Shown here one piece after another: positions 54,311-64,000 of a stretch of 64,000 bases of DNA. Source of the DNA: Euwallacea fornicatus (taxonomy: Eukaryota > Arthropoda > Insecta > Coleoptera > Curculionidae); contig NC_089579.1 of assembly GCF_040115645.1 (NCBI RefSeq), positions 186,001 through 250,000 on the forward strand, written 5' to 3'. The notes below the pieces were generated by a model. It did not search any database and was not told the origin of the DNA. It saw only the letters and a program-made list of their open reading frames with translations. A program made the position numbers and the translations under genes. The stretch's first letter is position 1; each line of letters begins with the position of its first letter.

Positions 54311-54377
54311 TTGTCCCGATCTTATACTATTATGGTCGGAATCCCGAATGCGCATGTGGAGATTTCCATTAATTTCT

Positions 54378-54626
54378 TCACCACGCTTTCAGCTTCGTGG
54401 TTAGATAAGCTCCAGAGAACTTGGTTAGATCGTCTCGCAGCGTCAATATGTACTTATGACCCTTTTCAGTCAACGGTAGGGGGTCGAGGATGTGAATAAA
54501 AAAATGTTCAAAAGATTTAGAGCTTGTTGGGGTAATTTCCATAGTTTTTTTTGTTTTCTTTCTGACTAGTTTGTTTCCCTGACAGGATTTACATTTTTTA
54601 ACAAATTGATTGATATCCGATTCCAT
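54378..54626 (-). pseudogene. Gypsy integrase fragment
   Basis: Shows the end of the HHCC zinc finger ('FVKKCKSCQGNKLVRKKTK') and the start of the integrase core ('FIHILDPLPLTEKGHKYILT', 'DDLTKFSGAY'; the usual first catalytic Asp sits in DILDPLP-type context). Truncated on both sides. Confidence 0.75.
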
Positions 54627-54659
54627 TTTAGCCCACCTATAATTTCACTTAATTTACTG

Positions 54660-55200
54660 TTTGTTTGGTTAAATCTATAGTGGGGGTTGTGGGGTGAAGG
54701 GTTGAATGATTCTCGGTTAAAATAGTTTTAATTTGATCAGGGTTGGACGCTAAAATTAATTTCTTGCGAAGGGTAACATCAACGTTCGAATTTTAAAACA
54801 CGAATGTTAACATAGTTCTCAGTTTCTGCGATTTAAGTTTACCAAAATTGCTCCCTATTTCGGGAAAGCTTACATTACCAATATTTCCCTTTGCCAAATA
54901 ATCAAGCAATTCGAATAACAGATAATACATCGATTCATAAGTGTAACGATCTCAAGAGTTTACATTATCAAATACACATGTGACACGTTTGGCAATGACC
55001 GCAAGACATCTTATTTCATTTAAGGTGGGTGGTTGAGGTTTTAATGGATCACGAAGGTGATATTTTCTTTCCATGGCGTGTAGAAATGGACCGTCACCAT
55101 ATCCTAAATCTGTCGATAAAAATACGACTATATCATTAAGGGTGGCAAGGATGTCTTGTTCTGTTTCATTTAAATTGCCACGGACTCATTTATTCGACAT
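54660..55200 (-). pseudogene. Decayed ORF of unknown family next to gypsy integrase
   Basis: One minus frame from the ATG at 55200 stays protein-like for about 180 codons with only three stops and no frameshift: 'DILATLNDIVVFLSTDLGYG', 'HAMERKYHLRDPLKPQPPTL', 'EIRCLAVIAKRVTCVFDNV', 'YTYESMYYLLFELLDYLAKG', 'NVSFPEIGSNFGKLKSQKL', 'KKLILASNPDQIKTIL'. Mostly helical. I do not recognise it; it may be an element-encoded protein carried with the gypsy debris or a host remnant. Read only as a broken relic. Confidence 0.4.
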
Positions 55201-55234
55201 GTTGATTTGTTTTCGTGAATTTCGATTTGTGATA

Positions 55235-56440
55235 TCGGCCGACATCACAAATCGCCATCAGTCCCTAGTGATGTCGGCCGACTTCACAAATCTCCACCAG
55301 TCCCTAGTAATGTCGGCCGACTTCACAAATCGCAATCAGTCCCTAGTGATGATGGCCGCCTTCACAAATCGTCATCACTCCCTAGTGATGACGGCCGCCT
55401 TCACAAATCTCCACCAGTCCCTAGTGATGTCGGCCGACTTCACAAATCGCCATCAGTCCCTAGTGATGTCGGCCGACTTCACAAATCTCCACCAGTCCCT
55501 AGTAATGTCGGCCGACTTCACAAATCGCAATCAGTCCCTAGTGATGATGGCCGCCTTCACAAATCGTCATCACTCCCTAGTGATGACGGCCGCCTTCACA
55601 AATCTCCACCAGTCCCTAGTGATGTCGGCCGACTTCACAAATCGCCATCAGTCCCTAGTGATGACGGCCGCCTTCACAAATCTCCACCAGTCCCTAGTAA
55701 TGTCGGCCGACTTCACAAATCGCAATCAGTCCCTAGTGATGATGGCCGCCTTCACAAATCGTCATCACTCCCTAGTGATGACGGCCGCCTTCACAAATCT
55801 CCACCAGTCCCTAGTGATGTCGGCCGACTTCACAAATCGCCATCAGTCCCTAGTGATGACGGCCGCCTTCACAAATCTCCATCAGTCCCTAGTAATGTCG
55901 GCCGACTTCACAAATCGCAATCAGTCCCTAGTGATGATGGCCGCCTTCACAAATCGTCATCACTCCCTAGTGATGACGGCCGCCTTCACAAATCTCCACC
56001 AGTCCCTAGTGATGTCGGCCGAGTTTACAAATCTCCATCAGTCCCTAGTGATGTCGGCCGAGTTCACAAATCTCCATCAGTCCCTAGTGTTGTCGGCAGA
56101 CTTCACAAATCGCCATCAGTCCCTAGTGATGATGGCCGCCTTCACAAATCGTCATCACTCCCTAGTGATGACGGCCGCCTTCACAAATCTCCACCAGTCC
56201 CTAGTGATGTCGGCCGAGTTTACAAATCTCCATCAGTCCCTAGTGATGTCGGCCGAGTTCACAAATCTCCATCAGTCCCTAGTGTTGTCGGCAGACTTCA
56301 CAAATCGCCATCAGTCCCTAGTGATGATGGCCGCCTTCACAAATCGTCATCACTCCCTAGTGATGACGGCCGCCTTCACAAATCTCCATCAGTCTCTAGT
56401 GATGTCGACTGACATCACAAATCGCCATCAGTCCCTGTCG
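55235..56440. repeat. 39-bp minisatellite with 195-bp higher-order repeat
   Basis: About 31 tandem units of 39 bp (core TCACAAATC.CCA.CAGTCCC). Because 39 is a multiple of three, one plus frame stays open throughout (ORF 55073-56464) and reads 13-residue units of the form S/T/M-A-D/A/E-F-T-N-x-H-Q-S-L-V-M. Unit types recur every five units: MAAF-type units fall at places 4, 9, 14, 19, 24 and 29, and TAAF-type at 5, 10, 15, 20, 25 and 30 (with extra ones at 12 and 17). Most SAD-type units contain the perfect palindrome GTCGGCCGAC. All minus frames are closed. Confidence 0.95.
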
Positions 56441-56463
56441 AGGTTGCCGAATGAAACACCATA

Positions 56464-58870
56464 ATGTACGGCCAAGCTAGTGCGAGCTTTCTGGCTGTGA
56501 GGTGTCTCCATCAAATTGCCAAGGAATGCGAAATTGTTATATCAAAAGCAATAATGGAATCCTTTTTAGTTGATAATGTCCTTCACTCAGTAAATTCGAT
56601 TGAGCAAGGAGTCAAAGTTGGTATCAGGACTTTGGCAGCATTGGCAGGTGGCGAATTTAAATTAAGAAAATTGATTTGAAACGAACCAACGATTTTAGAT
56701 TCGGTGAATCAAGAAAGCGAGGACTTTCAGGGTTTACTTGTTCATAGTGACTATGGGGCAAAGATTTTTTGAAGTCGACTTGGCATTGTTCTGCTCTACA
56801 AAATTCACCCTTCTGAAGAAGGCAGGAAAGTCCAAGCAAACCATTTGGTCAAGTATTTCGCAAGTTCTTGACCGGCTGGATATTTCGTCACTGGCCATAA
56901 TTATTGCCAAGATCCTCATTCAGAAACTCTGGCGGTACAAGTTGTTTTGGGGCGAGTCTGTTCCGGATGACCTGCACACTTCTTAGACTAAGTTTCCGAA
57001 TGAATCACCATGTTTCGACGAAGTCAGTATTTGTTGCCGCATCGCATGCTTGAATGCTGTGCAATCATGAGTTGCATGGTTTTTCCGATCCCAGCGATGA
57101 AGCGTTTGGTAACGCTGTTTACGTCAGATCGATTGATAGCAGTAGTGACGTAAGAGTGAGGCTATTATCCTCCAAAGGGAAAGTAAGCCCATTAAGGTTC
57201 CTGATTATCCCGTTTAGAGTTGTGCGGATCATTGGTCATGGCTTAACTACAGAATGAAGACTTCTGCTAGGCTGCACTTTGCGAGATGTCTATGCTGGTT
57301 GAGAATATCTCCTAGCAGTGTGAAAACCTCTGTTGCCTCACGGAGATCCAGGCGCTAGCAGCAGAGTGTGAACGGCGCTACATTTCCTCTAAGGAAAACC
57401 GTGCAGATCCATTATCGACGGGAATCTTTCCTAATAAGCTTGTAGATCTGAGTCTTTGGTGGACTCACCCTTCACTCCTTCATTCTTTTGAAAGTCGGCG
57501 GTTGAGTGTATTTAACAGCCCCGAGGAGGTGCCAGAGATTCGTGCTCCTAAGGGAGTCTTCACGTTCATATCTGTTGACGAACACCTTTTCCAATGTTAA
57601 TCTAAGTTCAACCGGTTGATTTAAATTGCGAGATACATACTTCGGTTTGCTCATAATTGCCGCTCAAGGCCGCCGAAACGGCACATCGTGAGTGGTCCAT
57701 TGGTGAGCCCCGAGTTAAATAATACGACGACAGCCTTAGTTAGGATTTCACAAAGAAACAGTTTTCCGGACAAGTTTGATTGCGTAAACACAGGAGTCAC
57801 CTTAGACACAAAGACAAATTGCTGAGCTTGAGCCCTTCCTTAGCCAGTGAGGGCACAATCGAGGTAGGAGGAAGATTACGAAATTCGTCGTATCCCTTCG
57901 ATGGGAAGCATCCTATGCTGCTCTCTCCTAAACATCGGATATCTCGGATGCTGTGCGAGCATGAGCACAAAAGGCCAATGCTCACTGGTTCTCAACTGTT
58001 ACTCTCGTCTACAAGGGAAAAATGTTGGATTGTCGCCTCTCGAAATTTAATTAAAGTTACTGTTAGGACTTGCATAACTTGTTCGTGATTCAACACTCAC
58101 AGCTTAACGGCCAGCACAGGTGATCTTCCGGAAGACTGTTTAGTAGATGGAAGCGTGTTCTCGGTGGTAGAGGTGGACTACATGGGTCTCCCTTATATCA
58201 AAGAAAAAAAAGGTCGCGGCTCAAGGTTGTCCAAGTATTACGTAAGCGTGATTGTATGTTTTCATTCAATTCATATTCTCAGGAAGGTGTGAAGTGGCAC
58301 TTTATACCCGCCCAATTGTCTCACTTCGGCGGTCTTTGGGAGGTTAGTGTCACGTCTGTGAAACATCACCTGAAGAGGGCAGCTAATAATGCTAATTTAA
58401 CGTTTGAACAATTGATCACATGGTTAACACAAATTGAGCGACTTCCGTCCTTTCTCTCTGGTATCGCAAGATCCCAATGATTTCGCATCTTTGACACCCG
58501 CTCATTTCCCAATTAGAAAGGAACTTACGGAATTGCCACGCCCAGACCTGCAACATGTTTCCGCCAGCTGGTTTTTCAGAGAATCCAGCTAATCAAGCAG
58601 CACTTCTGGAAGCGTTGGAGCAGAGAATACATCGGTGAGCACTAGCAAAGAGTTAAATGGAAGATGCGGCAACGTAAATCTAGCGAAGAGGGGATGCTTT
58701 TACTCATCAAGGAGGACAGCTCTCCTCCTTCCAAATGGCGTATGGATCGACTAGTAACAGTACTTCCTGGTGAGGATGACGTGCAGTGTGTCGTTAACAT
58801 AAAATTCCCAAGTGCCTTGTTGAAGCGATCTTTTAATGAGTTCTTTGCTTCTATAAGCTGTTGTTGAAGA
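56464..58870 (+). pseudogene. BEL/Pao pol pseudogene
   Basis: Order as in BEL/Pao: end of the reverse transcriptase ('YGQASASFLAVRCLHQIAKE', 'ESFLVDNVLHSVNSIEQGVK'); connection ('QVLDRLDISSLAIIIAKILI', 56860); RNase H ('ELHGFSDPSDEAFGNAVYVR', 57075); an integrase zinc region ('REKCWIVASRNLIKVTVRTC', 58010); the integrase core ('GVKWHFIPAQLSHFGGLWEV', 58270, 'LTFEQLITWLTQIE'); and the C-terminal domain ('EEGMLLLIKEDSSPPSKWRM', 58690). Many stops and shifts; the N-terminal pol, gag and LTRs are not seen. It starts directly after the minisatellite. Confidence 0.85.
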
Positions 58871-59469
58871 CACTGCAAGTGCTTCAAGGCGGCGGGCATG
58901 TTAAGGATTTTGTTCAGTTTTGTTTGTCGATTTGTTCGTACAAATAACCCTTATTTTACGTCCATGTGCATCAGGACGTACCCTGGAAGGTTCCCAGCCA
59001 GAAAGATCCTTTATGGCGGGGAATTACGCTACTTTTCCATTGCGCTTTTTTAAAACTGAGTTACTAACGTAGCCAGCAATTCATCATCCCTGCAGTAACC
59101 CAATTAATCAGCGATATAGTATTCACCCGAATGTAGCTATTAACAACTTCAAGCTCAAGGCTAGCCCATGATGGCTTCTCATAGAAGTGCGTCACTGCAT
59201 TGAAGTCTTCAGTTTTAATACTCAAGGGCCGAACCAAATGCTCTCTCTCTCTCTCTCTCTCATTATTTTCTCCATTCCTCATGATGCAACTTGTATAATA
59301 AATTTAAGTCGCAAAACACCCATCACCGCGTACTCCCTATTAGTATTTAGGCCGTTTTGTCATAAATAAATGAAAATTGTAATACAGTTCATCTTTACAA
59401 ACCGAATTTGTGTTTTCGTGATTTCATTTATCAAAAAACGTAGTTTAACGTTATAGCGAGACGAACGTT
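58871..59469. other. Unassigned sequence
   Basis: No gene recognised apart from a CT microsatellite at 59240-59262. Confidence 0.3.
59240..59262. repeat. CT microsatellite
   Basis: Uninterrupted CT dinucleotides, about eleven. Confidence 0.9.
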
Positions 59470-59590
59470 CAAGAACCTCCATTAGACGAGCATTGGGAGT
59501 GGAGAGGTATCCAGCATGAATGACGATATCGTCCGCGTAGATAAAATAACGATAATTTTGGATTCTAGGAAGTTCAGAATTCTTAAGCCT
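59470..59590 (-). pseudogene. Reverse transcriptase YADD fragment
   Basis: The minus frame 'YRYFIYADDIVIHAGYLSTP' holds the RT catalytic motif. Only about 40 codons survive before the R1 copy begins on the other strand. Confidence 0.65.
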
Positions 59591-59599
59591 TTTGAACGT

Positions 59600-60345
59600 G
59601 TATGAACGTGTATGCTCGCACTCCGGGTGGCCTGCGCGTACAGAACGGCCCTCTGCGCAGCGCTCTTGGCACTGGCCAAGATTCCGCCCATCACACTGCG
59701 AGTGGAAGAGAGGAGAATGGTGTGGGAGAGAGGTAAAGGTTTTAGGAGGGAGGCCGGAGAGAGGGTGATGAGTGAGTGGGGTGTGTATGGTGGATGGGTG
59801 AAGGTCTTCGTTCCGAGCATTAAACGATGGGTCGAATGCAAATGGACGAAGACCGGGTACGAACTAACGCAGGTGTTTACTGGACACGGAGTGTTCGGGA
59901 AATACTTGCACAGAATAAAAGTTGAAGAGAGTGACGGCTGCTGGTTCTGTGAGGAGCCAGGAGTTGCGGACTCCCCAGAGCACACAATCTGGGGATGTCC
60001 GGAGTGGGAGACCGATCGGAATGAGGCCAGAGGGGCGGGACTCAACCTGGACCGAGGGACAATCGGCTATGAACTTGTAGAGAGTGAGTGTAAGTGGAGA
60101 GCGTTTGAGTGCATGGTCAAGAAGATCATGCGCAAGAAGAGTGAGCGGGAACGGTGCTGAAGGAGAAGGACGGAAGCATAGAGAGTAGGTCTTATGACCG
60201 AGCGCCCCGAAGGAATGCCTACCAGGCTATACCGGGGCTATAAGAAGAGAGGGGGTGGTTTTAGTGGGTAGGCTCGAATCCCACACTACCCGACCCGGAG
60301 CGGCCGGGTGTCTTTTTGAAGATTTCCACCTCCTGGGGCACAAAA
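59600..60345 (+). mobile_element. R1-type element 3' end, copy 2
   Basis: An open 182-codon ORF2 C-terminus (59612-60160): 'LALRVACAYRTALCAALLAL', 'PPITLRVEERRMVWERGK', 'ELTQVFTGHGVFGKYLHRIK', and a zinc-knuckle 'CWFCEEPG...PEHTIWGCPEW' (C-x2-C...H-x4-C). The 3' UTR has GGTTTTAGTGGGTAGGC and ends in A(8) at about 60343. 5'-truncated. Closest to R1/TRAS-clade elements. Confidence 0.85.
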
Positions 60346-60689
60346 AAAACAGATCTATCTTCAATGACCTTCCAGAGCATCTTAACATACTTAAAGATTA
60401 CGTTCCCTTGTTCTTGTTAATGATGTACTAAGTGGTAAAAAGTTATTCCAAAACCTTTAGAAATATTTCTATAAGATTTGCTATCCTGATATAGTTTTAC
60501 TATAACTCTTTGAGCTCCGCGCTAATGTCTTTATTTTTTCGACCAATAGCCGACCTCCAAACCGTACTTTTTGATAAAATGATCTTAAATGAAACAACAA
60601 AAATTTATCAGCAACTACTGGAATTTGAAAAAATGATTGTTTTTTAAAAATACCAAACAAAGTGGATGAATACCTTTTTGCGTATACCT
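60346..60689. other. Unassigned sequence
   Basis: No gene recognised. Confidence 0.25.
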
Positions 60690-61465
60690 AGTGTTTAGGT
60701 CAAGGGCTTCCTGAGATCCTGGGCAACAGTAGTGGCTGCCTCACTAGGCACCCACAGAGGAATCCAAATACGCAGATCCAGATATGCTGACGTAATTGAG
60801 TCGGAGGACCAGACGGGCTACCGTCATGACATAATGGGGTTCCGGAGGTTCGAGAGGGTATGGAAACTCTGTTACATGAATCACACTAAATTTAATCACA
60901 GACTAGTTGAAATACAGGGTTGAGTGGTGATTAAACTATTAACAATCATGCCCGTGTATAGAGTTCTATTGCGACGAGAGCGTGAGAAGTTCGTGAAGTT
61001 CTGTGGTCTAACTTATGAAATTGAGAGAGAAGTTGCTGTTAACGCGCCGGGGTGAGAAGCAGTTCCCTTCTCGGCTCCAAGAGGAGTCGTGCTCCTTCCT
61101 GAGAAATGCAGGTCTGGTTCTTTCCAACGATTTCGTGGAAAAATCACCACCTCGATGCTTCCACACCATTGCCTTATCGCTAACACCCTCTGGTCCTTGT
61201 CCACTTGCCAGTTTGTTCCATCTCAATTTACTTCTGCTCTTTATCTATTTTACGATTTGCACTTCATAAATCAGGGTGGAAGTAAACCAGATGAGAGGTG
61301 ATTAGCGCGGTACCCGTGGTTTGGCACCTAATGGTATGTCGAGGTTTGGGTTCTGCGCTCTCTCTTTACCAACTTTATTGCCCAGATGTTAGGGCATTGC
61401 GCGAGAGCGATCTTTACGTTGGAGTTCCTCCAACACCTAGAGGACTGTAATGTTAATTTTCTCTA
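60690..61465 (+). repeat. Dispersed repeat, inverted partner of 16340-16870
   Basis: Shares with the left copy the 60-codon frame at 60732-60923 ('FRRFERV', 'NHTKFNHRLVEIQG'), TTCTATTGCGACGAGA, GAGAGAGAAGTTGCTGTTAA and CAGATGTTAGGGCATTGCG. About 250 bp at 61050-61370 are not matched on the left, so one copy has an insert or the other a deletion. Confidence 0.55.
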
Positions 61466-61661
61466 TGATCAAAGAGTCATTGTGAGTTTATTGTTTTTTG
61501 TATGTGTAGTTTGGCAGGATGTGGGAATACTCCATGAACAAAAATGATACTCGGTATGAACGATTAATAACGGTATGTTTTAGCGTTAAAGGAGCGCGAA
61601 GGGATGGTAGTCGGCGTTCCCATCACGAGGGGTAGTCGTGGGTAAAAACTTGCTTCTCCTT

Positions 61662-63020
61662 TTTTTTGACCCCGGGGTAAAAAATCTTGTCGGAAAGGCG
61701 TTACTGGAGCCCGGGCTGCCAGCCTGCGTGGGGTTTCCACCCACTAAAAAATCCCCGTTAATTTTGAGAATTTCAAGCTTTCACTCAAAAATTCTCAATC
61801 GCGATTTTGGGTCGTTTCTGTTTTGGTCCTTTGTTAACAGAGTCAAACGGTACCTCCGCTCTTTGCTCTATTATCGATTTAGGCCTCCTTGCGCCCCTCT
61901 TACGGGAATTTCGTGCTTTTTCCTGAGGACTTTGCTCTTTGTTTCCCCACCGACAGCCGTTTTATTGTCCTCTGGTGCGATTCTTTTTCTTTCTCGGCTG
62001 TGTCCTCTTGGAATTTAGACGATCTGCAGTAACGAGTTTTGAGAGTCAAAACGGCTTTCTGGCCTTTTGATCTCGTTGTTGCAGTTTTTCTCTTGTATAT
62101 TTGTCCTTGTTTCTTCCAAGTCTTTTGCCTCGTTTATCCTATGTAGTTGGATTACATTCCTTGACCCATCATCAAACGATCGATGTCTGGATCGTTTGTG
62201 AGGAATGTGATCTTCCGTGCCATAATCCGTCGCCCTTCTAATCAGCTCGTTCGGATGTTCTTTGATTTCCTTGAAGATCTTTACTTCATGGTCCTTGATA
62301 CCGTTCGTCATTGTTCAGTACTTTGGGTCCGTTTTGATTGTCTTGTTGCTAACATACCATGGAGCATTTAGAGCCGTTCTCAGGGCAATATTTTCTACTG
62401 CCTGAAGACTCTTCAAATGCGTGTTGGCTGCATAGCCCCATGCTGTTGATGCATATGTCAGCTGCGGTTGTATAACGGTCTTGACGAGCGTGATTTTAGT
62501 TTTGAGCGGCAATTTGGACTTTCTACTTATCACAGGATAAAGCTTTGCCCTTGTCCATTGTCCTTTGTTTCTTGTTTTATTTCCATGTTGTTTCCACGTA
62601 AGATTTTCGTTCATGTCTACGCTCAGGTACGCGACATCTTTGGTCCATGGTACTTGTTCGTTTTTCATTTCGACTGTGTCTTCGGTCTTGATTCTCTGCT
62701 TCTTTTTGAAGACAATGGCCTGGGTTTGTTCAGCGTTGATTTTGATTTTCCATCTGGAAAACCATTTTTCCAAAGCTGTAATTTCCTATCGAAGGTACCC
62801 GACTAGCATTTTCCCGTTCCATGATCTTGTAAGAAGTGCGGTATCGTCTGCGTACAGTGCCAGTTGAGTTTTTTGAGTTCTCGGTGGTCAGACACATATG
62901 CATTATAATGGAAAGGAGGTTGTATAGCTCCTTGAGGTACTCCCGCCTCTATTGTCCTATTTGTTGAGTATGTGTCATTTAATTTGACACGAAATTTCCT
63001 GTTGACAAGTGGTGCTGAGA
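61662..63020 (-). mobile_element. Jockey-type element (lineage B), 3' part
   Basis: The minus strand encodes an RT palm end ('AGVPQGAIQPP' in one frame, 'LALYADDTALL' in another, 62860), 'WFSRWKIKINAEQTQAIVF' (62773), 'LTYASTAWGYAANTHLKSL' and 'LNAPWYVSNKTI', to the stop at 62015. A 3' UTR of about 350 bp ends in poly(A) at 61669-61662. A fragment of the same 3' UTR is nested in R1 at 42462-42967. Frameshifts at about 62320 and 62780. Confidence 0.8.
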
Positions 63021-63469
63021 GTCCTGATTAACTTGCTTCTCCTCTACGAGGGCTTCTTCTTATACCCGCTCGACCGTGACTGTCGTGCCGTTTCGTCTTA
63101 GGGCTTCCGCTGGGTTTCTCGCCCAAACCGACTTGGGTAATTCAGCGGTACCCTACACAGACGTAGGTACTGTACCAATTGGCTATTACCCTGTCAAAAT
63201 TACGTGTTGGTCCCCAGTTGGCAAACTGCAGATATCGGTAGTAACCTACTTTTAAAAAAGTGCCATGGAAAAGTAGCGTTATTCCCGGACATAAAGGACC
63301 TTTATTGCTGGGAACCTTCCAGAATGTGCACCAATATCCATTGGCGTAATTTAAGGGTTAGAAGTACGAGTAAATTGACTCCGGCTTTTGGGCCAATTGC
63401 GCAAGTCACTAAGGGATATCCCTATTGCTGATGTACTGCAGCCCTTTTTTCGTTTTATCACTCTAAGTC
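63021..63469. other. Unassigned sequence
   Basis: No gene recognised; lies between two minus-strand jockey fragments. Confidence 0.25.
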
Positions 63470-64000
63470 ATTGGTGAGAGGTATCTCAGTGCGATCTGTT
63501 TTGTAGTTTGTATGCGCTGTCTTGTCTTCCGTGTAGCATTTGCTCTTGGTATATTTGTATAGTCCAGTAGTGGTCTGCAGTTGGATTTTTAAATTTTGGT
63601 GGCACTAATTCCTTTGTTTTTGTATCTCAGAGCTCTTTTAAGAGTGTTTGGTTCTTTTAATGATTTTTATTTCTGTATCTTGTACGTGTTTGGTGACCGT
63701 CTGTTGCGGAGCAGTCTTTTATCTGATGATTTGGAGGTAGCAGTTGATTTTTGATGGCATTTGGTGCTAGTCCCCATCTGTAGAACCAAGTCATTGTGTT
63801 GTCCGTTAGCGTCAGCAGTTTATCCACCGCTTTCGTCACGGTTTTGTCGTGCGATAAGTATAGCATCATCAGCATATTGTAGTACACATGCCGTTTTGTC
63901 AAAGTGATCTTTATCTTGTAGGTTATGGTCGTATGTCTCGTGGCAGTAAATGTTGTAAAGAAATGGCGCGAGTAGCGATTCGTGTGGTATTCCCTCCTCA
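63470..64000 (-). mobile_element. Jockey-type element (lineage C), copy 3, runs off the window
   Basis: The minus strand from the right edge reads 'GIPHESLLAPFLYNIYCHET' and 'LQYADDAILIARQNR', then in another frame 'NTMTWFYRWGLAPNAIKNQLL'. The order is the same as in 20411-23222. Frameshifted near 63860. Confidence 0.75.

Noticed and set aside
55235..56440. CRISPR-like array
   Set aside because: Units are contiguous without unique spacers, and the window is eukaryotic.
55073..56464. 463-codon open frame as a repeat-containing protein gene
   Set aside because: The frame is open because a 39-bp satellite unit is a multiple of three. There is no start context, no non-repeat domain, and the left part is antisense to another relic.
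59482..60045. 187-codon minus-strand ORF
   Set aside because: Antisense of the R1 ORF2 C-terminus, whose zinc-knuckle and R1-type motifs are on the plus strand. Only its last part overlaps a genuine YADD fragment in another frame.

Overview
The window looks like nuclear DNA of an insect. It is A+T-rich, host genes are split by very short introns (mostly 51-57 bp) with GT/AG ends, and the mobile elements are those typical of insect genomes: Mos1-like mariner, Tc1, DD41D Tc1/mariner relatives, jockey and R1 non-LTR elements, gypsy and BEL/Pao. The sequence alone does not fix the species; a beetle or another holometabolous insect is a guess. No prokaryotic feature, CRISPR array, tRNA or rRNA was seen.

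Layout. 1-318: an exon of a DEK-like chromatin protein, minus strand, with its splice donor at the left edge. 598-1185: a GTCGTC-rich minisatellite. 1243-2640: a dispersed repeat and a decayed DD41D transposon. 3246-8800: a satellite with a monomer of about 500 bp, split by three DNA transposons (Tc1 at 4289, mariner at 5417, DD41D at 7051) and ended by a jockey 3' end that itself carries a second Tc1 copy. 10660-16150: remnants of an RNase H-bearing non-LTR element, a gypsy pol, a jockey and a pogo/Tigger transposase. 17818-29580: DD41D, jockey, mariner and Tc1 elements, including a DD41D copy sitting inside a jockey reverse transcriptase. 29619-31204: exons of an FLVCR-like transporter, probably a pseudogene.

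32398-40322 is the gene-rich part. It holds a complete eight-exon ADCK1-type mitochondrial kinase gene (512 residues) with a mariner in its last intron, a decayed intron-bearing DDX54 helicase copy, and a three-exon Ly6/uPAR-type secreted protein gene. 40533-43990: a probable solo LTR and a MADF/BESS-type ORF broken by an R1 element that carries two further insertions. 44000-54600: decayed coding remnants, a DD41D tail, a 738-bp foldback MITE, two unassigned host-like exons and gypsy debris. 55235-56440: a 39-bp minisatellite with a clean 195-bp higher-order repeat. 56464-64000: BEL/Pao pol, R1 and two jockey lineages.

The strongest results are the nested insertions whose ends can be set to the base: TA duplications that restore a reading frame, an intron length, a satellite period or an empty site seen elsewhere in the window. 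I found no convincing new multi-gene system. The least explained items are a small acidic ORF (19843-20277), a decayed ORF next to gypsy integrase (54660-55200), and two exons at 50701-50887 and 51754-52061.
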